Positions 22,170 to 26,339 of a stretch of DNA of 26,339 nt are shown one piece after another. The notes beneath the pieces were generated by a model. That model made no database searches, was not told the DNA's origin, and saw only the letters and a program-made list of their open reading frames with translations. The DNA is from CBFGTA01 sp965651595. Its GTDB lineage: Bacteria; Actinomycetota; Actinomycetes; S36-B12; UBA10799. Numbering within the stretch: the stretch's first letter is position 1; every line of letters starts with the position of its first letter. Both the position numbers and the translations under genes were made by a program. The stretch lies in NCBI GenBank assembly GCA_965651595.1, contig CBFGTA010000018.1, positions 1-26,339 on the forward strand, in the 5' to 3' direction.

Positions 22170-22182
22170 GCCTCCCAGTATG
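22131..22182 (-). repeat. 52-bp 5' block identical to the block at 25688-25739
   Basis: This stretch covers the first codons, both candidate ATGs, the gggagg Shine-Dalgarno sequence and a CATACT -10-like box. It is base-for-base the same as 25688-25739. Outside it the two flanks differ completely. Confidence 0.9.
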
Positions 22183-22275
22183 GCCGGTCGTCTAGGATGC
22201 AGGCTAGTCCGATTCCAGTGATGACGGTGGCTAGGTTGGCGGGGCCTGTGGATGCGGCCGATCAGATGCTGGCCC

Positions 22276-22953
22276 TCACGGGCCCGACCCAGGCTGCACT
22301 CGGTTTGCTGCGACCGCGGCGCACGCCGCCCTATCGACACCCCGGATGAGTAGCCACAGACCGACCGACAGCTCCCACAGGGCAATGGGAGCAGCAGCAA
22401 GCGCCGACAGAGGCGATACCTGGTCGATCAGGCCGAAGAGCGCCGCCAGTGACGATGCAGCAAGAATGGGTGCCCCGATTAAACCAAGTAGAGGTATCGC
22501 TCGAGGTACAAGGCGATAGCGCAAGAGTAGTGTGCCCAGCAGGAGTGCATTGATCGGCGCCATAAATCCCGGGCCGAGCAAGAAGGCCCAATCGTGGACT
22601 GCCACGAATGCCGCGTTCGCGGCACCGTCATCGGCCGCGTCGGCGCTCATCGTCGACAGCGTCAGCAAGGCCAACACTCCCGTGAAGATGATCGATGCCT
22701 CCAGGACGCGCGAGGTGACGAATCCAATTGCAAGTGCCGGATTCAGTCGCGAACCGATGGGATAGAGGGCTACTGCGGTTCCCACGCAGGCTAGTGTGAG
22801 CAAGATCTCCAACACCGAAGCCGTTGTGGCAGCGACCGTTGGTCCGTCGGCACGCAAGAATTGCTCCTTGAGTAGCAGCGCGGGAATTGAGGTAGCGAAT
22901 GTGGCCAGGTACAGGGCCCCAGCGATACGCGAAAGTGTGTGCTCGTAGGTCAT
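22276..22953 (-). CDS. DUF4386 family membrane protein
   Basis: A 225-aa polytopic membrane protein from ATG 22953, preferred over the GTG two codons upstream because agggag is then 7 nt away. The opening RIAGALYLATFATSIPALLLKEQFL and the later RVLEASIIFTGVLALLTLST and LLGPGFMAPINALLLGTLLLRYRLVPRAIPLLGLIGAPIL segments are the signature of DUF4386, a family of about 220-aa proteins with six to seven membrane helices and no assigned activity. It is divergent from a TetR regulator gene with paired operator-like sequences between them, so it is the likely target of that regulator. Confidence 0.87.
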   Translation of the reverse strand: MTYEHTLSRIAGALYLATFATSIPALLLKEQFLRADGPTVAATTASVLEILLTLACVGTAVALYPIGSRLNPALAIGFVTSRVLEASIIFTGVLALLTLSTMSADAADDGAANAAFVAVHDWAFLLGPGFMAPINALLLGTLLLRYRLVPRAIPLLGLIGAPILAASSLAALFGLIDQVSPLSALAAAPIALWELSVGLWLLIRGVDRAACAAVAANRVQPGSGP

Positions 22954-23021
22954 TGTCACTCCCTAGATCGGTTGGTGCCATCAGATCGGCTGCCCGCCAG
23001 CGTCGACAGCGCACAACAGTA

Positions 23022-23038
23022 GGTGTACGGCGTACACC
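23022..23038. promoter_or_regulatory. TetR operator candidate O1, perfect inverted repeat
   Basis: ggtgtacg-g-cgtacacc is a perfect 8-1-8 inverted repeat midway between the divergent DUF4386 and TetR genes. It is the form expected of a TetR-dimer site. Confidence 0.65.
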
Positions 23039-23055
23039 GATATCGCTCCATAGTA

Positions 23056-23072
23056 GGTGTACGCTGTATACG
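23056..23072. promoter_or_regulatory. TetR operator candidate O2, imperfect copy
   Basis: The left half (ggtgtacg) is identical to O1, and the shared left flank agta makes a 12-bp direct repeat. The right half is degenerate (tgtatacg; 5 of 8 pairs). Centres are 34 bp apart. It overlaps TGTATA, a possible -10 box of the tetR gene, which suggests autorepression. Confidence 0.5.
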
Positions 23073-23091
23073 GAGTCAAGGAGGTGTGGGC

Positions 23092-23781
23092 GTGGTTCCA
23101 GCGAAGGCAGAAAGGGCCAAGCTCGACAGGCACCAGGTAGTCGCCGCGGCGATCGCTTGGTCCGACGCTGAGGGCCTCGACGGACTGAGTATGCGGGCCT
23201 TGGCGAATCGGCTTGGCGTGGTGCCGATGGCCTTGTATAAGCACGTTGCCGACAAGGAAGACCTGATCGGCGCGATGGTAGACGCGGTAGTTGAGGAGTA
23301 CGCCGATCCGGATGTGCAAGGCCCGTGGAAGGATCGCGTGAAGGCGCGAATCGACGTGGCTCGTCGCGCTGTACACCGCCACCCCTGGCTCTGCGACGCC
23401 ATCGTTTCGCGTAACCGTCGGACGGAGGCGGTGATGGCTCATCTCGATGCTGTCGCGGGTGACTTCCTCGGCGGGGGAGTGTCGCCCGATCTCACCCACT
23501 ACGGCATGCACGCTTTGGGAACCCGCGTGTGGGGGTTCAGCGCTGAGGCCTTCGAAGACCCGGATGCTCCCACCCCTGACGACGCGAGCAACCCAGATGT
23601 GCTGGCCTACTTCACCGAAAAATATCCGAACGTGGTCACGATCGCACTTGATGCGGCTGCTCGGAGTCCGGCCGGGACTTGCGACCACGAGTCCGAGTTC
23701 GATTTCACCGTTGATCTCCTTCTCGACGCTATCGATCGGCTGCACGAACAGGGCTGGCAATCACGCCCGTTGTCTGGCTAG
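23092..23781 (+). CDS. TetR family transcriptional regulator
   Basis: A cytosolic 229-aa repressor-type protein. The GTG at 23092 is chosen because a strong aaggagg (23078-23084) lies 7 nt upstream. The N-terminal helix-turn-helix reads VVAAAIAWSDAEGLDGLSMRALANRLGVVPMALYKHVADKEDLIGAMVD, which is close to the TetR-class consensus (LSMRALA..LGV....LY.HV..K..L). The C-terminal ligand/dimer domain is of the TetR_C type (WKDRVKARIDVARRAVHRHPWL). It probably represses its own gene and the divergent DUF4386 gene through the inverted repeats at 23022-23072. The inducer is unknown. Its TAG stop overlaps the convergent permease's stop in CTAG. Confidence 0.93.
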   Translation: MVPAKAERAKLDRHQVVAAAIAWSDAEGLDGLSMRALANRLGVVPMALYKHVADKEDLIGAMVDAVVEEYADPDVQGPWKDRVKARIDVARRAVHRHPWLCDAIVSRNRRTEAVMAHLDAVAGDFLGGGVSPDLTHYGMHALGTRVWGFSAEAFEDPDAPTPDDASNPDVLAYFTEKYPNVVTIALDAAARSPAGTCDHESEFDFTVDLLLDAIDRLHEQGWQSRPLSG

Positions 23782-25226
23782 CCGGACTGGCCGCCAGTGA
23801 AGGAGCGCGCGTCTGGATCCGTGCCGCCGGGTGCAGTAGCGGTGTCGGCGTTGAGTCCGTTTGGGTTGTGTGCCGGTCGGCGGATCGCAGCGATCGTGGC
23901 TAGCAGGACCGCGCCGAGGAGCAAATAGGGGATAGGGCCGAGGGGGCCGGTCGGCAAGGGAACAGCCGACTTGAACAGAGTGAACAGCACGACACCGAAA
24001 GCAATGACGGGCAGAATGATCGCGTGGAGGCGATCGCGCCACCGAGGCCCCCACAAGACTTTCGCGGCCGCGACGGGGACGAATGCGTACACGATCAAGA
24101 ACATCAACCCACCCCACGTGCTGATGGCTGCGAAGGCGTTACCCATGTCGTCAGCAATAGACCAGGTGGCAACCACGATTGCGGCGGCTACAACCACGAC
24201 GATGACGGCCAAGCGTGGCACCGATTGAGAATCCAAGCGGGCCAGGCGGGAGGGGATCACGCCGTCGACGGACATTGAGTACCACATGCGGCTGGCCGCG
24301 TAGGTTCCAGCCATCGCGGTACCCATTGCGCTGGCTACTGCACCCAGGGTGATGAGGTCGCCCATCCACACCCCGATATATGAGTCGGCCGCACCTCCGA
24401 CGAACGAGTCAGAACTTCCCAGGCTGGCAATCTGGCTTGGGGAAGTTCCCCATGCCCAAGTGACAACCACGGATACGAAGAAGAAGAACACTCCAGCGGT
24501 GAGTGCGGTCATCATGATCGCGCGGGGAATGTTTCGGCCAGCGTTGACAGACTCGCCGCCAGCTGAAGCTGCGCTTTCGAACCCCGCGAACGACGTGAAC
24601 GCGAGTACCACGGCCAAGGCCACAGCTGACAGGGGCACGACGCTGATGTCGAAAACGGCTGTCGTCGGTCTCTGCCCCTCCGGCCCGCCTGCATGCAGCA
24701 GCGTGACCAGCATCGACGCGGTGGCGACGAGGATGAGGGCCACGGTTGTCGTTTCCAGTATCAACATCAATCGAGTCAAGAACGGGGGAGAGCCAACTGA
24801 AACGACCAGAGCGACCAGGATTGTTCCGAGGGAGATGAGCAGGAGTACCCAAGGGCTGCCGAGTTGTCCTTTTCGGGCGAAGAAGACCGAAGCCAGGACG
24901 GCCGCGCCGCTAGCACCCACTGCCACTGCCACGGTGTACGTGATGGCTGCGAGCATTCCGGCGAACCGTCCCGCACGGTCACCGAGGGCCGAACCCACAT
25001 AGTGAAGAACAGATCCGGACGTGCCAGCGTTGCGTTGGGACAACACCACGAAGCACCACGCCAGCATGGGCACTACGACAGCGGCCACCAGGAATGCCAT
25101 CGGAATCGCTGAGCCCACGTCCTCGGACATGACCTCGGGGTTGAGGGAGATCGCCAGGCTTGGTGCCATCATGGCAACCGAAACCGCCAAGGTGGAGACG
25201 AACTTCAGTTGGCGATTGAGTGCCAT
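23778..25226 (-). CDS. APC superfamily amino-acid permease
   Basis: A secondary transporter of 482 aa with about 12 membrane helices. TM1 shows the unwound-helix region expected for APC substrate binding (VSVAMMAPSLAISLNP). NAGTSGSVLHYVGSALGDRAGRFAGML matches the conserved segment after TM2, and FTSFAGFESAASAGGESVNAGRNIPRAI matches the TM6/loop signature (GFE..a..gEe..np.r.iP.ai). Substrate specificity cannot be read; an amino acid or amine is expected. The ATG at 25226 has no Shine-Dalgarno sequence and follows a TAGGGT box by 6 nt, suggesting a leaderless message. Its stop shares CTAG with the convergent TetR gene. Confidence 0.9.
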   Translation of the reverse strand: MALNRQLKFVSTLAVSVAMMAPSLAISLNPEVMSEDVGSAIPMAFLVAAVVVPMLAWCFVVLSQRNAGTSGSVLHYVGSALGDRAGRFAGMLAAITYTVAVAVGASGAAVLASVFFARKGQLGSPWVLLLISLGTILVALVVSVGSPPFLTRLMLILETTTVALILVATASMLVTLLHAGGPEGQRPTTAVFDISVVPLSAVALAVVLAFTSFAGFESAASAGGESVNAGRNIPRAIMMTALTAGVFFFFVSVVVTWAWGTSPSQIASLGSSDSFVGGAADSYIGVWMGDLITLGAVASAMGTAMAGTYAASRMWYSMSVDGVIPSRLARLDSQSVPRLAVIVVVVAAAIVVATWSIADDMGNAFAAISTWGGLMFLIVYAFVPVAAAKVLWGPRWRDRLHAIILPVIAFGVVLFTLFKSAVPLPTGPLGPIPYLLLGAVLLATIAAIRRPAHNPNGLNADTATAPGGTDPDARSFTGGQSG

Positions 25227-25232
25227 CCGATC

Positions 25233-25238
25233 ACCCTA
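25233..25238 (-). promoter_or_regulatory. -10 box of a probable leaderless permease mRNA
   Basis: TAGGGT on the minus strand is followed by gatcgg and then ATG. No ribosome-binding site is present. Confidence 0.5.
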
Positions 25239-25360
25239 GCGATACCGGCCACGTCGACGCCGATTCGTCGATCTGCACACGGACCGACCGGGTCGGCGTC
25301 GCCTTTCGTCGCGAGCAGCGCGCACGAACCGGGCAGCTTCGGCCGACACCCGAGGCGTTC

Positions 25361-25726
25361 TTAGCGTTCGACTTCGCGGTTCATGAGGAACTGGACGTCG
25401 CGGTCGAGGTTGTCGATGCGGGCGTTGACGGAGTCGAATCGCTCGTTAACGGTGTCGAAGCGGGCGTTCATCTCGCCGCGCAGGCCACCGAGTTCTCCGC
25501 GCAAGCTACCGATCTCGCCTCCGAGTTGGCCGCGCAAGCTACCGATCTCGCCTCCGAGTTGGCCGCGCAAGCTACCGATCTCGCCTCCGAGTTCGCTGCG
25601 GAGGCCGCTGATTTCGGTGCGGATGACGCGGGTGAAGAGGGTGGAGATGAGGGTGAGGGTGGTGAAGAAGGCGGCGCAGAGGATCGCGATGATGGTCCAG
25701 GTTTGGGGTTCGGTCATCGTGATCAT
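25361..25726 (-). CDS. Small one-TM coiled-coil protein, copy 2 of a local family
   Basis: Function unknown. A 121-aa paralogue of the protein at 21846-22169. It has the same opening MITMTEPQTWTII, one membrane helix (about residues 10-32), and 11-residue units of the EIGSLRGQLGG type. An extra NERFDSV-type unit absent from copy 1 is followed by the same tail NARIDNLDRDVQFLM. The first ATG (25726) or the one three codons on (25717, better spaced from gggagg) may be used. The size difference from copy 1 lies entirely in repeat number, which suggests length variation by recombination. It lies between the APC permease and TfoX-N genes on the same strand, with 134 bp to the permease start. Confidence 0.8.
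   Translation of the reverse strand: MITMTEPQTWTIIAILCAAFFTTLTLISTLFTRVIRTEISGLRSELGGEIGSLRGQLGGEIGSLRGQLGGEIGSLRGELGGLRGEMNARFDTVNERFDSVNARIDNLDRDVQFLMNREVER
25498..25596 (-). repeat. Three tandem 33-nt units within copy 2
   Basis: Units at 25498-25530 and 25531-25563 are identical; the third (25564-25596) differs at one base. Each codes 11 residues, so gain or loss of units keeps the frame. Confidence 0.9.
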
Positions 25727-25739
25727 GCCTCCCAGTATG
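25688..25739 (-). repeat. 52-bp 5' block identical to the block at 22131-22182
   Basis: This covers the start codons, Shine-Dalgarno sequence and CATACT box of copy 2. Identity to copy 1 is complete over 52 bp and ends abruptly upstream. Confidence 0.9.
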
Positions 25740-25837
25740 ACGCGTTGGCGTTAGTTCACGCTAGTACGAATCCAGCCTTCGCGACTGCCACAGGGGACGT
25801 CTGTGGATAGCTTGCGAGTAGGAGGGTCGCCCTTGAT

Positions 25838-26167
25838 TCAACGCCTTCTTCGTGCTGGCCGAGGTGGGAGTGCGTCGGCCGTGGCGCGGAAGAACGCCAC
25901 AATCCGATCGGGGTCATCCCGGAGCGCGTGCTCGGGTAGACGCCAAGAGTTCTTGGCGCCGGGGTACGCCGGCACAGACTCGGCGAACCGAGCCAGATCG
26001 GCGTCAGCGCCACTGGGCTTGACGAACACGCGGCCATCGCAGACAAGGCCCACGACCTTGTCATCGACGTACACAGTGAATCCGCCGAACATTGGCCGCG
26101 CCGTCGCGCCCAGGGCAGTAAGACACTCAGTAAGATCGCTCGCTGTCTGCCGAGTGTTGTCGTCCAT
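25838..26167 (-). CDS. TfoX N-terminal domain protein
   Basis: A 109-aa cytosolic protein from ATG 26167 (gaggag about 9 nt upstream; a longer open frame to 26248 has no support). The pattern LGATARPMFGGFTVYVDDKVVGLVCDGRVFVKPSGADA matches the TfoX_N fold (typically RPMFGG.G.Y.dgk.fal...g.ly.K). The family name comes from the competence regulator TfoX/Sxy of gamma-proteobacteria, but stand-alone actinobacterial versions lack its C-terminal half. No role in competence should be assumed. An Arg-rich tail (PARRRR) ends the protein. It lies between two copies of the small coiled-coil gene. Confidence 0.85.
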   Translation of the reverse strand: MDDNTRQTASDLTECLTALGATARPMFGGFTVYVDDKVVGLVCDGRVFVKPSGADADLARFAESVPAYPGAKNSWRLPEHALRDDPDRIVAFFRATADALPPRPARRRR

Positions 26168-26284
26168 CTGGCGGTTCTCCTCTCGACCGGGATGTTCAGG
26201 ACTTGGGCGATGTGTTGAGCTGGCCCGGCATCGAGCCGAGAGCTTCACGCGTGTCGGGCTTCGGAAGCGACATCCCGACTGTTG

Positions 26285-26339
26285 TTAGCGTTCGACTTCG
26301 CGGTTCATGAGGAACTGGACGTCGCGGTCGAGGTTGTCG
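26285..26339 (-). CDS. Third copy of the small coiled-coil gene, cut by window edge
   Basis: Only the last 17 codons and stop are inside the window; they encode DNLDRDVQFLMNREVER. The visible 55 bp are identical to 25361-25415 of copy 2, starting exactly at the TAA stop. The rest of the gene lies beyond the right end. Confidence 0.8.
   Translation of the reverse strand, partial: DNLDRDVQFLMNREVER

Noticed and set aside
22170..22400. 77-residue N-terminal extension of copy 1
   Set aside because: Similarity to copy 2 stops 13 bp upstream of the ATG. The extension reads across the DUF4386 3' end in another frame and lacks conserved content.
22981..23760. 259-aa open frame on the minus strand over the TetR gene
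   Set aside because: The plus-strand frame has a textbook TetR helix-turn-helix and strong Shine-Dalgarno sequence. The antisense product has no recognisable domain and would run through the operators.
24349..25002. 217-aa plus-strand frame opposite the APC permease
   Set aside because: It is the antisense shadow of a membrane protein gene. It has a Thr/Ala/Pro-rich sequence without motifs and no start signal.
25498..25596. CRISPR-like short repeat array
   Set aside because: The 33-nt units abut without spacers and keep a reading frame, so they are coding repeats.
25220..25810. 196-aa plus-strand frame with Ala/Glu-rich repeats over copy 2
   Set aside because: It is antisense to the small coiled-coil gene, and its repeats mirror the 33-nt units. 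The minus-strand frame is the one conserved with its start signals in the other copies.

Overview
The window is a high-GC stretch of an actinobacterial (Actinomycetota) chromosome. Evidence: an Lsr2 nucleoid protein, which is confined to that phylum; an actinobacterial-type dihydroxy-acid dehydratase; a mycobacterial-like trans-acting enoyl reductase/saccharopine-dehydrogenase-like protein; frequent GTG starts; and several genes whose start codon lies 6-7 nt after a TANNNT box with no Shine-Dalgarno sequence (leaderless pattern). Genus cannot be fixed by eye. There are no rRNA or tRNA genes, no IS transposase, no phage gene and no CRISPR array that I can see. Genes are densely packed and no stretch over about 270 bp lacks a gene.

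Layout. 1-1875: 5'-truncated ilvD (branched-chain amino acid synthesis). 2004-3989: DEAD-box RNA helicase with a long basic tail ending in tandem His/Lys repeats. 4100-5185: Cys-rich lipoprotein of unknown function. 5280-7024 (minus): two-gene ABC exporter with ATGA overlap. 7087-9198: FUSC-type inner-membrane protein, followed by a possible stop-start-coupled 34-codon ORF. 9355-11520: secreted pentapeptide-repeat/phospholipase-D fusion. 11573-13977: two-gene unit of an enoyl-reductase-like protein and a GAF-EAL c-di-GMP phosphodiesterase-like protein. 14085-16739 (minus): 884-aa SEC-C protein. 16867-18183 (minus): DUF2130 coiled-coil/nuclease-like protein, divergent from lsr2 (18450-18788). 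18944-21736: secreted 14-unit repeat (predicted propeller) protein with a Flg_new module and a basic four-Cys C-terminal domain.

The right end (21846-26339) is more accessory. It has a DUF4386 membrane protein and a divergent TetR regulator with paired inverted-repeat operators, an APC amino-acid permease, a TfoX-N protein, and three same-strand copies (the third cut by the window edge) of a tiny gene for a one-TM protein with a coiled coil. The two complete copies share identical 52-nt 5' ends, and copies 2 and 3 share identical 55-nt 3' ends, while the sequence just outside looks unrelated. The copies carry 33-nt tandem repeats coding for 11-residue coiled-coil units. This dispersed small-gene family is the most unusual feature here. 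No protein family was checked by database search: all assignments rest on motifs read from the translations.
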